Shown: piece after piece, positions 27,986 to 36,370 of the stretch
Numbering within the stretch: the stretch's first letter is position 1
How the letters are laid out: each line of letters starts with the position of its first letter
Source of the DNA: Prevotellaceae bacterium
Lineage (GTDB): Bacteria > Bacteroidota > Bacteroidia > Bacteroidales > Bacteroidaceae
Assembly (NCBI GenBank): GCA_015256945.1
Contig: JABZLB010000001.1
Location: 62,001 to 126,000, forward strand
DNA: 64,000 nucleotides
Reading direction: 5' to 3'
Position numbers and translations under genes: made by a program
Notes under the pieces: model-generated
Databases searched by the model: none
What the model saw: the letters and a program-made list of their open reading frames with translations, nothing else
What the model was told of the DNA's origin: nothing

Positions 27986-28785
27986 AGTTGTAATAACGTA
28001 GGTGCAAAAGATGGAAAATTCATTTCCAAAATGCTTGCCTTGCTGTCCTCTGCCAATAAACCATCGGCCTTTAACTCATCATCTGTATTATAAATTTTAG
28101 GATAATTACGGTCAAGGTCTGCTATTAACAAACAAACTCTTTCGTACTTATACTCTTCTCCTTTCAGGCTTCTCCTATTATTTACTGCCGAAAAAGAATA
28201 CAAGTATTTTTCTATATGCTTATGCCGTTGCCTGTTCGATTTAAAGGCTATCCGGTTAAATTTGGCTTCCCTATCATCATATTCCTTTACAGGAATCATG
28301 TATAACTCTCCTAAAACCATCTTTTGACATCGTAGATGAAGATTGAGAGCTTCGGCAAAAGTCCTTTCATACAGTGTATCAAAATTCTTGGATATACTGC
28401 TCAATTGACTACGAACATTAACAGAAAGCGTTTGTTGTGTGAATGTTTTTCCATAAGTATCAATGCAACCTTTCAATATGCCATCAAAAACCAAAGGCTC
28501 TTTTTGTGGCTCCAGATGATTGGGAAGAACACAAATATCCTGGTCTTTATACTTGAAAAAACCAGCAAGCTTTAGCTCGTTCATGTGTTCTCCCAACAAA
28601 GGACGCACCCTTGCAGGGTTAACTCCATTTTCTATAAAGGAACTCTTTGCTGCATCATGCAATAAACAAATAGGCTTCTGAGAGCGAATAAGATTATTCT
28701 TTCCCTCTGAGCCCCCATCGTAGATTGCTTGTTCTATCATTTCTTTAATAGTACAAACTGCTTCTTCAATTGATAGATTTCTCAT
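27949..28785 (-). CDS. Probable type II restriction endonuclease
   Basis: This 278-residue protein, starting MRNLSIEEAVCTIKEMIEQ, overlaps the 3' end of the methyltransferase tail to tail. An upstream extension is only open from a TTG and looks unnatural. I do not recognise a named family. RTFAEALNLHLRCQKMVLGELYMIPVKEYDD reads like the strand-helix core of a PD-(D/E)XK nuclease (Glu ... GELYMIP), and the N-terminal half with VNPARVRPLLGEHMNELKLAGFF could be a DNA-binding helical part. Function is inferred mainly from pairing with an orphan-looking methyltransferase. It might instead be another kind of R-M accessory protein. Confidence 0.6.
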   Translation of the reverse strand: MRNLSIEEAVCTIKEMIEQAIYDGGSEGKNNLIRSQKPICLLHDAAKSSFIENGVNPARVRPLLGEHMNELKLAGFFKYKDQDICVLPNHLEPQKEPLVFDGILKGCIDTYGKTFTQQTLSVNVRSQLSSISKNFDTLYERTFAEALNLHLRCQKMVLGELYMIPVKEYDDREAKFNRIAFKSNRQRHKHIEKYLYSFSAVNNRRSLKGEEYKYERVCLLIADLDRNYPKIYNTDDELKADGLLAEDSKASILEMNFPSFAPTLLQLYETRFGAGRFI

Positions 28786-29280
28786 GAAAAAATAAAACGA
28801 AAAGAAAGAACACACGCTATTTACAAATAAAAAAGCGTGGGAGAAATCATGTTGAAACCAGGGGGCTTGCACTGCCAACGTCAGACAACAATCATTCTGT
28901 CCACGCCCATATAGAAGAACGCAGACATCCGTTGTCTTAACTAAACTGACGTTTTCTGAAGTGCAAATCCTGATATTTCAGTTGAGTCAAGGATGCCGAA
29001 ACTCTACATTTTATTTTCTAAAGAATGCTATTCTACCTTTATTATTAGTATTAAAATTGACAAACGTACATAAAATTCATTGCAAATGTATATAAAAATA
29101 AGATCAATAACAAATTATATTATGTTTTTTGTACTGGAGCAGGCTTTGAAGTTACCTCTGCAACCGCAAACTTTTATTCTTATTATAATGGAATTTCATG
29201 ATAAGCGTGATCAAAATATAATATATGAATAGCGAATAGAGAAAACCACAAAATCTTCTTTATCACATTTGTTACTGCCC
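28786..29280. other. AT-rich gap upstream of the probable nuclease
   Basis: No further gene is visible. The segment should hold the promoter of the probable nuclease, but I see no full TTTG/TAnnTTTG pair. Confidence 0.4.
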
Positions 29281-29281
29281 C

Positions 29282-29542
29282 AAAAAACAAGCGGGATTCG
29301 GTCTGCACTCAGACTAAATCCCGCTCTTTTCTTTTCCAAAATTGTCTTTCATTCCATTTGAGCCAGATTGGGGTTTCCGCCTCACGGCGTCAAACCACCA
29401 TCCAACATCAAACTGTGTTACCTGAAAAATAATCAATCTTAATACCTAAAACTAATAACCTTTTGAACCTAAAAAACAATCTATCAAAACCTAAAAACTA
29501 AAAACCTATATGAAAAATCTACTAACTAATTTATCTTGTTAT
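29282..29542 (-). ncRNA. Candidate structured small RNA of about 260 nt
   Basis: A consensus promoter (29580-29549) and a strong intrinsic terminator (29324-29281) on the minus strand delimit about 260 bases without a coding frame. In RNA sense the 5' half is U-rich with repeated UUUUUAGGUU-type strings. The middle forms a compact hairpin at 29396-29372: GGUUU, GA, CGCC, a GUGA (GNRA) loop, GGCG, GA, AAACC, that is, two helices around a tandem G-A pair. The terminator stem is GCGGGATT...GTCTG, loop, CAGAC...AATCCCGC followed by TTGTTTTTT. I cannot assign it to a named RNA family. Alternatively the A-rich plus strand could be the leader of a lost plus-strand gene. Confidence 0.6.
29291..29324 (-). 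terminator. Intrinsic terminator of the candidate small RNA
   Basis: Stem GCGGGATT / AATCCCGC with a second stem GTCTG / CAGAC around a four-base loop. On the minus strand it is followed by TTGTTTTTT and on the plus strand by TCTTTTCTTTT, so it could work in both directions. Confidence 0.8.
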
Positions 29543-29548
29543 CTGGTG

Positions 29549-29580
29549 CAAAGTTAGTAAGCCTTCCACATATCTGCAAA
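29549..29580 (-). promoter_or_regulatory. Predicted promoter of the candidate small RNA
   Basis: Read on the minus strand: TTTG (29580-29577), 20 bases, TAACTTTG (29556-29549). This is the best spacing seen for the class, and no protein gene starts within 700 bases downstream of it. Confidence 0.7.
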
Positions 29581-29764
29581 AATTACAATCTGAAAATACG
29601 GTCTTTTAAGCTTATTTTTGACTTGCATCAAACAATTGTGTGCGCACACAACACTTTTTCACCATCATTTCACGCTTGTTTAACTTTTCAAAACGCAGGA
29701 TGGTGCCATGCCGGGCGCGCTGCAATAAAACACACTCGTTTCTGTTAAAAGGTGCGCAGGAATC

Positions 29765-29920
29765 ATGAAATGGGCTGTATACCGCAAATCCCGGAGGTTA
29801 TGTAATTTCATAAAACAAGAGTACTGTCGCAACCTCGCAGACATAACGGCCGACCAATTTGTGTACACTCTCCAAAACAATGAGAAAGGCGGCCCTACAC
29901 AGCCCGCCTTTTACCTTTAG
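29765..29920 (+). CDS. Possible 51-residue small protein
   Basis: An open frame starting MKWAVYRKSRRLCNF with AGGA about six bases ahead. Basic N-terminal half, no recognised family. Its last codons overlap a terminator-like hairpin, which argues against a long message. Low confidence. Confidence 0.22.
   Translation: MKWAVYRKSRRLCNFIKQEYCRNLADITADQFVYTLQNNEKGGPTQPAFYL
29885..29915. terminator. Terminator-like hairpin
   Basis: AAAGGCGG, 11-base loop, CCGCCTTTT. A perfect eight-base stem followed by T residues on the plus strand. The transcript it ends is not known. Confidence 0.5.
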
Positions 29921-30178
29921 AGATTACTGTATATTCGATGAATAAAAAAAAAGGAACACCGGATGTTGACGGTCCTGTATACATGGTGACCGATGGCTTT
30001 TATATAACAAATTATGCACTTCACACAAGTTGAGAATGCTTTTGAAAGGGTTACATTTTAGTATAAGGACCTGATTTTGCTACCTAAAACAGGAGAACGT
30101 AATTCAATAACCGGCTTTATAAATAACAATATATTTTATTATTTAACATATTTTATATGGGGGGGGTATAATTCTTTG

Positions 30179-30186
30179 TAACTTTG
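30179..30186 (+). promoter_or_regulatory. Possible -7 element for the first peptide/lipoprotein module
   Basis: TAACTTTG matches TAnnTTTG. No TTTG lies at the expected upstream distance, and the leader to the peptide start would be about 310 bases, so this is tentative. The gap 29921-30501 holds no other feature I can support. Confidence 0.35.
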
Positions 30187-30501
30187 CCCACGAAAATTAA
30201 GGATAGTAATTAAAACGTCTTAAAATATCAAATTGTTCTTATAGTGCAGATGGTTTTTCCTTTGTCATCTTACCTCTGACAATTGATGTATCCTGATTAT
30301 TAAAACGTAAATTCATTTTCTAAATGATTATACTGCACATATATAGAAATTTTAAGTGATGATAAACAACAGAGTTTTGTTATAGCGAGAGCATTGTGTA
30401 TTTCTATCAGTATGCTGTAATGTATTTAAAATGGCACATTACGGCAAAGCAGACCAAAGTAAATTTTAAAGTTGGTAATATATAAATTTAATTAAACAAA
30501 A

Positions 30502-30678
30502 ATGAAGAGAATTTACATTACTCCTTCTATTGAGCTTATTCCAACACAATTGGAATGTAACTTATTGGAAGTGTCAAAGACCTTGACTGGCGGACACAAT
30601 CCCGGTGGCATTGGTGCACCCATAAGCGGAGCCAAGCAGGGATATTGGGAAGACGAAACCGGTGAAGGAGAGAATTAA
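30502..30678 (+). CDS. Small peptide of a peptide/fimbrillin-like module (copy 1)
   Basis: A 58-residue frame beginning MKRIYITPSIELIPTQLECN and ending AKQGYWEDETGEGEN. It shares with three other small frames in the window a basic start with Tyr and Pro, a middle Leu-Leu-x-x-Ser-like stretch, a Gly/Asn/Pro-rich section (HNPGGIGAPISG) and a tail AKQ-x-x-W-(E/D). No signal peptide is visible. The gene lies 54 bases before a fimbrillin-like lipoprotein on the same strand. Function unknown. The constant pairing suggests the peptide and lipoprotein act together. Confidence 0.75.
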   Translation: MKRIYITPSIELIPTQLECNLLEVSKTLTGGHNPGGIGAPISGAKQGYWEDETGEGEN

Positions 30679-30732
30679 CCACATTGTGAAGATTAGAAGA
30701 TAAGGTAAACGAACGGTTTTAAAAACAGATTA

Positions 30733-32313
30733 ATGAAAAAGAAGATTCTTTATTTTTTAGGTATAGCCATATTGTTCTCTGGCTGTGCAGAGAGCATTGT
30801 TGACACGGATGGCAAGAAAGATGATGAAAATTTAGATTCCCAGCCAACAACTACCTTTGTTGGAGGAACGGAAAAAACACGTACATCGCTCAATATGACA
30901 TACCCGGGAGGAACTCAGGTCAACTATTTCTGGGAGCCTGGTGATAAAATATGGACAGCTGATGGCATTAGTGGAGAAGCCGAAATTACAGCAACTGCAC
31001 CCACTGCCAAATTTAAACTTCCCAAGGGTTATACATCATCTACAATTACAGTGTATTATCCAGGCAGAAATGCTACGAGCTATAATGAAGTTGTCATCCC
31101 CAAAGACCAAAATCAAGACGGGGGTAATTCAACACAAACGTTAGGTTACAATGGAGATTGTGGAACAGCTACTGCCCAAAAACGCGCTGATGGCAGTTAC
31201 CAGTTTAATCTTGATCATAAGGCAACAGTTCTTTGTTTCTTACCCTATACCCATAACAATTACAAGGAAAATTATGTTCCACGCGTCACTTCAATTAAGG
31301 TAACCTCTGACGATAATATAGCAGGCAGCTATACCTTAACTCCTTCGGGGCTGACAGGTTCTGGCACAGAAAAAAGTATAACATTATCTTTTGGTAGCAG
31401 CGCCAGTGAGCTTAGCCCTAATACACCTAACCAGGCTCTTAATGCGTCTTATATGGTAATAGCACCAGGCACACACACTTTGAAGATTGAGTATACACTG
31501 GAAGCCAAAGGAAATTACTATGATCAAATGGTTAAAGGAGTTGTTACTAAAACGATAAATACCCATACCTACTTACCCAATATGGTTTATCCGATAGAGG
31601 TAGATTTAACTTTAAAAGATTTTTCGGATAAGAAAGACCAATTTTATATGTGGGATGCTAAGTATAACTATTGGTATAATGTAGCTACTGGTACACAGTA
31701 TGATAACATCCCCGTTAAAAATGGTGATAGTAGAAATAATTATCCATACGTATACACAAATCCAGCTGATGAAAGATTATACAGCAAGTCTACAACAGCT
31801 GCGGTAAATTCGTGTAAAGATTGTCCTACTTTCGCTGCTATGACCTGGTATGCTTATGCTGGAGATCCACATTATGATAATAAAAATCCATGGTTTTATA
31901 ATGGTTATATGTGTGTTGGAGGTGCCTGGTTTAAAAAATGGAATCATATAACAGCAACCGATGCAAACGGAAATACAAAATCAACTACTGTTCCCTATAA
32001 CAATTATCAGCAGGATCAAAGAAACAATTCTTATCCTCAAATTCAAGCGAAAAAAGGACAACCTGCAGGAGCTTTGTGGGATTCTAAAAACGGAGAATTA
32101 GCATCCAGCGAATATTTTTACCTACCATATTTGGGATCTATGTTTGATGGGGAATATAGTACTTCTTATGGATATTATTGGACAAGTACACCATATCTTA
32201 CTGATCGAGATTATGCTAATTGTATTTGTATTCAGGAAAACGATATTGAATTTAACAGGTCGATGCTTCCCTTTAAGCGGTACATTGCACAGCAAATATG
32301 GACAATGAAATAA
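30733..32313 (+). CDS. Fimbrillin-like surface lipoprotein
   Basis: This 526-residue lipoprotein (MKKKILYFLGIAILFSGC, lipobox FSGC) is followed by a short disordered linker and EKTRTSLN...WEPGDKIWTADG, the N-terminal pattern of Mfa/fimbrillin-like proteins. A beta-rich centre with ITVYYPGRN and NLDHKATVLCFLPY follows. The C-terminal 150 residues, with EYFYLPYLGSMFDG and YYWTSTPYLTDRDYANC, resemble the Fib_succ_major type ending. It probably forms or decorates surface structures. The AT-rich composition differs from the paralogous modules on the right. Confidence 0.8.
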   Translation: MKKKILYFLGIAILFSGCAESIVDTDGKKDDENLDSQPTTTFVGGTEKTRTSLNMTYPGGTQVNYFWEPGDKIWTADGISGEAEITATAPTAKFKLPKGYTSSTITVYYPGRNATSYNEVVIPKDQNQDGGNSTQTLGYNGDCGTATAQKRADGSYQFNLDHKATVLCFLPYTHNNYKENYVPRVTSIKVTSDDNIAGSYTLTPSGLTGSGTEKSITLSFGSSASELSPNTPNQALNASYMVIAPGTHTLKIEYTLEAKGNYYDQMVKGVVTKTINTHTYLPNMVYPIEVDLTLKDFSDKKDQFYMWDAKYNYWYNVATGTQYDNIPVKNGDSRNNYPYVYTNPADERLYSKSTTAAVNSCKDCPTFAAMTWYAYAGDPHYDNKNPWFYNGYMCVGGAWFKKWNHITATDANGNTKSTTVPYNNYQQDQRNNSYPQIQAKKGQPAGALWDSKNGELASSEYFYLPYLGSMFDGEYSTSYGYYWTSTPYLTDRDYANCICIQENDIEFNRSMLPFKRYIAQQIWTMK

Positions 32314-32398
32314 ACAGGAGAAACAATAACAGACATTAAAATGTTGAGAACCTTTTGATATTCATTCATATGAAAAGGGTTTGTTAAGATAAAACAAA

Positions 32399-32430
32399 GC
32401 CCCGAAAGTTATTTGATTAACTTTCGGGGC
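32399..32430. terminator. Hairpin terminator after the copy 1 module
   Basis: GCCCCGAAAGTTA and TAACTTTCGGGGC form a near-perfect 12-13 base stem with a small loop, 85 bases after the lipoprotein stop. It is followed by TTATTGT on plus and by TTTGTTTT on minus. Confidence 0.7.
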
Positions 32431-32441
32431 TTATTGTATCC

Positions 32442-32579
32442 ATTGAAAATGCTGAAAGCGGCTTTGATAAAGGTAACAGAGAGCTTCAGCAGGCTATCAT
32501 GCTAAACGAACTTAAAGCACACAAGAAAAAGATAAAGGCGGTAGACGAAACACAGAAAGGTTTTCTCCTTCCTACATAG
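32442..32579 (+). pseudogene. Possible 3' gene remnant
   Basis: A 45-codon frame reading IENAESGFDKGNRELQQAIM...AVDETQKGFLLPT then stop, with no start codon in place. The composition (charged, helical) looks like a real protein end that has lost its front. No family is recognised. Confidence 0.3.
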
Positions 32580-32804
32580 TTTAATCACGTTAATAAAGAC
32601 CGATATAAGTAAAAAACGCTTGGGCCGGACATGCAAAAAGCTTGCAGCACGATAATTCCTGCTTCGTACAGAAACACCGAAAACAAAAAAACTGTGGCCA
32701 ACTGCTGCTGGCTGCTTCACGAGCCACGGGCAATTAACCACAGTTTACTGTTCTAATATCGTTTTATCTGCCTTGTACAGACGATATAAACTCTTTGTAT
32801 AGCA
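32580..32804. other. Gap downstream of the copy 2 lipoprotein
   Basis: No gene is seen. CTGTGGCCAACTGC and CACGGGCAATTAACCACAG near 32690-32745 could pair imperfectly and may end the minus-strand lipoprotein transcript. Confidence 0.3.
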
Positions 32805-34607
32805 TTAGAAATGAACAAACGGACGAACGTGCGCTGGGACATATTCAGCCACTTGTGTCCATACAGTGACAATACGGGTAGGCTGTGCTGCTAAATAATG
32901 CACACGGTTTCCAGCCAATGTAAAGCCGCCAGCCACGTTATAAACACCATCTGGGAACGTTCCGCCCACTGCAGTAAGCGCTGCTTGCATATTGGTAAGC
33001 GACCATGGAACAGTGACTTTCCCACCAAGGGCATCAAAATCAGCGTCAGGGTTTGAGCTAAATGGCATATACTCTGTAAACTCACTATCACTATTTACAC
33101 CTTCAAAATTGGTTTTTGGAAGTTTCAGAATCAGCATCAGAGCATCACGCCATTGCGAACCCGTTGGCAAAAACCACTTTCCGATATTCTGTGTAGGCAC
33201 GCCAGGAGAATAATTGGCAGCCATGCGGAATGCCGGGAATACATATTGGCCATCCTCCTGATATTCTGATACGGGTACAGCAGGAGGGAATTGCCCTCCT
33301 GGCCCTGACAAATAATCTTGAAATGAATTTCCTGTTTCATATTCATACGTATAGTGCAATCCGTCAGCCTCAATATCAAACAATTTACCTTCGTTTATAT
33401 CAGAGTAAGGCAACCTATAATCACCTGCAAGCTCAATAAATTGTATGGCGTCGCCTGCATTATTAAGCGCCATTGCTGTACCTGTGTCGGTTTCAACAGT
33501 CTTTTCTTTCGTTACCACACCAATTGGCATGCGCGCTGGTGTTTTATCACCCTTATACCCTACCGTACCGTCCTGGAAAAGCAGCAGCAGGTCCTTGCTC
33601 TTAAAGGTAAGCTTGATAGAATATGAATAGTTTGGATTGAGCTGCGCCTTATTCAGAAAAGTGTGATTAATTGGCTTGCCGTATATTTTACCATTGAAAT
33701 TATACTGAAGATCATTCACGGGAATATTCTCTCCCGGAGCAAGTGCAATGTAAGCATAGCTGCTCTGTGTCTGGAAAGGCTTTACCACGCTCGAGTAGGC
33801 CTGCGCACCCACCTTTTCAAACTGCTTTGCGCCGGCTTCTGAATAAATCATTGTTCCTGAGGCAGCGCGGACAGGTGCATAGCCTTTGAGCGAAAGGCTC
33901 ATTTCGGTAAGCCCGTTGCTGGCCGACGACAGCGTTGTTGAGTTGCCATCCATATTGGCATAAGCCGTATAGGTTGTGACAAGGGTTTGGACGCGTGCGG
34001 CGTAATGCTTCAGGGTAAACGAAATATCGTTCATGCCTCCGCCGATGGTTTTGGTTACGGTTCCTATCATAGGGCACGCTGACGACATGGAGCTGCTGTT
34101 AATTTTCAGCTGTCCGCCCTGTTCGGTTACGGCATCGTTATGGCATACAAAGGTGTATGTGCCGTTAGGTAACTTCATGCTGACATTATGGTCGGGGACG
34201 AAATTGCCGCCAGTTACCGTACCTGACAGTTCCTTGTCGGCACCCGTAAGGCGCGCACCCGACGCGTCAACCACATAAATGGTATAGTGTCCGTCGGCCA
34301 ATGTTGTGGAACGGGTGCCTGCCGACATCACCCTCGGGGCGGTACGGTCGGGAACTATCGACATTTCGGCAACAATGCCGTTGCCCATATCAATGGTTGT
34401 ATCGGCACGGTGGGCAGACGCACGCAGCTCTGCACCTGCCTTGAAAGCCTCTTCGCCTATGTGGACAGAGAGCTTTTCGCCATTCAGTAATATTTCATTA
34501 TTCGCAGCCGATTCATCTTCGTTCGAACACGAAACAAATGCCTGAGAGGCCGACAAAAGAAGCGCGGCTCCTATTAAATGTAACAGAGATATTGCTTTGT
34601 TTTTCAT
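32805..34607 (-). CDS. Fimbrillin-like surface lipoprotein
   Basis: This 600-residue lipoprotein starts at MKNKAISLLHLIGAALLLSA and has the lipobox FVSC at SQAFVSCSNEDES. The alternative Met nine codons earlier would overlap the peptide gene. The centre (DGHYTIYVVDASGARL, PNGTYTFVCHND, LKHYAARVQTLVTTY) resembles Mfa-like/fimbrillin folds. The last 120 residues (GKWFLPTGSQWRDALML ... HVRPFVHF) resemble the Fib_succ_major end. It starts four bases after the small peptide gene, so the two are translationally linked. Role inferred as cell-surface or fimbria-associated. Confidence 0.8.
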   Translation of the reverse strand: MKNKAISLLHLIGAALLLSASQAFVSCSNEDESAANNEILLNGEKLSVHIGEEAFKAGAELRASAHRADTTIDMGNGIVAEMSIVPDRTAPRVMSAGTRSTTLADGHYTIYVVDASGARLTGADKELSGTVTGGNFVPDHNVSMKLPNGTYTFVCHNDAVTEQGGQLKINSSSMSSACPMIGTVTKTIGGGMNDISFTLKHYAARVQTLVTTYTAYANMDGNSTTLSSASNGLTEMSLSLKGYAPVRAASGTMIYSEAGAKQFEKVGAQAYSSVVKPFQTQSSYAYIALAPGENIPVNDLQYNFNGKIYGKPINHTFLNKAQLNPNYSYSIKLTFKSKDLLLLFQDGTVGYKGDKTPARMPIGVVTKEKTVETDTGTAMALNNAGDAIQFIELAGDYRLPYSDINEGKLFDIEADGLHYTYEYETGNSFQDYLSGPGGQFPPAVPVSEYQEDGQYVFPAFRMAANYSPGVPTQNIGKWFLPTGSQWRDALMLILKLPKTNFEGVNSDSEFTEYMPFSSNPDADFDALGGKVTVPWSLTNMQAALTAVGGTFPDGVYNVAGGFTLAGNRVHYLAAQPTRIVTVWTQVAEYVPAHVRPFVHF

Positions 34608-34611
34608 GGTA

Positions 34612-34782
34612 TTAAACTTCAATTGTTTCGTCAATTATTACTCCTCCGGGCTGCCATTCTTCTTCCTTGGTTTCGGTAGAATTGAGCCGGTTTGACGCAT
34701 CACAGAGGCAGCAGCTGTTTTCCATTTGAATAAATGTGCAGCAAGGAGGCACATAACATTTAGATTTGATTACCTTCTTCAT
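34612..34782 (-). CDS. Small Cys-rich peptide of a peptide/fimbrillin-like module (copy 2)
   Basis: A 56-residue peptide: MKKVIKSKCYVPPCCTFIQM, then ENSCCLCDASNR and an acidic EEEWQPGGVIIDETIEV tail. It contains six Cys (CY, CC, CC-L-C), unlike the copies at 30502 and 52566, and shares the basic start, central Met-Glu-x and Trp-containing acidic tail with copy 3. It ends four bases before the lipoprotein start. No signal peptide. Function unknown. Confidence 0.7.
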   Translation of the reverse strand: MKKVIKSKCYVPPCCTFIQMENSCCLCDASNRLNSTETKEEEWQPGGVIIDETIEV

Positions 34783-34854
34783 TTTAAATGTTGATAAAAA
34801 TATTTTGTAGAAAAATAATTGGGACTGGCACGTAGCTATCAGCTTTTCGGGCCA

Positions 34855-34888
34855 CAAAGGTAACTGTTTTTTTCGATTTGGTTACAAT
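34855..34888 (-). promoter_or_regulatory. Predicted promoter of the copy 2 module
   Basis: Read on the minus strand: ATTG (34888-34885), 22 bases, TACCTTTG (34862-34855). The -7 match is complete and the -33 is three of four. The leader to the peptide start would be about 65 bases. Confidence 0.5.
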
Positions 34889-35288
34889 GTTGGTTAAAAA
34901 CGTGAAATATATTTGCCTTTTTCCCATACAAATCAATTCCAAAAGGGAAAAGAAACGAGAGCTGCAACGACATAACGGCCGGTCTTATACATCGGTACAA
35001 GCCCCCTGCCCTACCCTGCAACTAAACCCGTTGCTGAATCCGTTGCACAACAAATACTGCTGGTATTTGTCGTGCTCCATCAGGCTTAGGTTTGATATTT
35101 TACGGTTATTACAGCAAAAAAACTTGCTGAAGTAATATATAGTATTGAATATTTCAGTAACTTTGTCCCCGGCGATCATAACGACTTTTGTTTGTAATTA
35201 TTTGTATATCAATACATTTATATTAAAACAATTCCGCTAATCACCATATTTACAGGGTATTTATAATTCATTGTACGCACGTTAATTC
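34889..35288. other. Intergenic region before the efflux operon
   Basis: No gene is seen. On plus, TAACTTTG at 35158-35165 is a good -7 element for the efflux operon, with a leader of about 115 bases. A -33 TTTG is not clear. No adjacent regulator gene is present. Confidence 0.45.
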
Positions 35289-36368
35289 ATGAGGAATTTA
35301 TTTCAATTGACTTGTCTCGCCGCCTTATTTTTTCTTTGCGCTTGTCAATCAAAGAAAGAAAATCAGGTAAAAACCGTTTACACTGCAACCACACCATTAG
35401 TAGAAGACATCTCTCTGCCACGTTCGTACGTTGCAAACATCGCTTCACAACGAAATATAGAAATACGTTCACAGCAAGCGGGTATCTTGCAGAACGTGTA
35501 TGTTAACGAGGGACAGTTTGTAAAAGCCGGCCAGCCTCTATTCCGCATTGCAATTGTCGGAGCAAACGAGGAGATTGCCAAAGCACGGGCTGCAGCAGAG
35601 CAGGCAAGAATAGATTTGCAGAATGTAACCAGACTAACGGATAACAAAGTGCTCTCAAATAATGCAAAGCGCATGGCCGCGGCGAAACTAAAAGAAGCCG
35701 AAGCCGATTATCAGCTGGCCATGCTGCACAAGCGGCTCTCGATTATCCGTGCTCCGTTTGCGGGCATTCTGGGACGCATACCCGGCAAAACAGGAAGTCT
35801 GATAGATGAGGGAAGCCTGCTTACTGACTTGTCAGACAACAGGAAGGTGTTTGCCTACTTCAATATTTCAGAAACCGATTATCTGGATTTCCGCCTTCAT
35901 CCGGAGCGATATTCGCAAGCCCCGCTGCAGCTTGTGCTGGCTAATGGTGACGTGTTCCCGGCAAAAGGAAAGATACTGGACATCGGCGGACAATTTGACA
36001 GCTCAACGGGTACCATCGCAATTCGTGCTGGTTTTGACAACACTGACAATCTGTTACGAAACGGCGAAACGGGCACAATCAAACTCTTTGTCCAGAAAAA
36101 GAAAGCCATGCTGATTCCACAGGAAGCCGTTTATGAACAGCAAGACCGCAAATATGTATTTGTAGTAGACAAAAACAACATTGTACATCAGCGGGCTATT
36201 AAGATTGATGCTGAACTGACGGGAGCCTACGTCGTAGGCTCAGGACTGAAGGCTACCGACCGTTATCTTATTGACGGCATACAGAAAGTAAACGATGGAG
36301 ACAAGGTTCGCCTGTCTGTTATTTCGCCACAAGCATCAATGAAGTTGGATAAACTAAACGCTGATTAA
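35289..36368 (+). CDS. RND efflux periplasmic adaptor (membrane fusion protein)
   Basis: This 359-residue AcrA/MexA-type adaptor bridges the inner-membrane pump and the outer-membrane channel. Lipoprotein signal MRNLFQLTCLAALFFLCAC, then the beta-barrel/lipoyl halves: IEIRSQQAGILQNVYVNEGQFVKAGQPLFRI and IIRAPFAGILGRIPGKTGSLIDEGSLL, with a short coiled-coil hairpin between (about 95-150). It starts the three-gene operon and ends two bases before the pump gene. Confidence 0.95.
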   Translation: MRNLFQLTCLAALFFLCACQSKKENQVKTVYTATTPLVEDISLPRSYVANIASQRNIEIRSQQAGILQNVYVNEGQFVKAGQPLFRIAIVGANEEIAKARAAAEQARIDLQNVTRLTDNKVLSNNAKRMAAAKLKEAEADYQLAMLHKRLSIIRAPFAGILGRIPGKTGSLIDEGSLLTDLSDNRKVFAYFNISETDYLDFRLHPERYSQAPLQLVLANGDVFPAKGKILDIGGQFDSSTGTIAIRAGFDNTDNLLRNGETGTIKLFVQKKKAMLIPQEAVYEQQDRKYVFVVDKNNIVHQRAIKIDAELTGAYVVGSGLKATDRYLIDGIQKVNDGDKVRLSVISPQASMKLDKLNAD

Positions 36369-36370
36369 GA

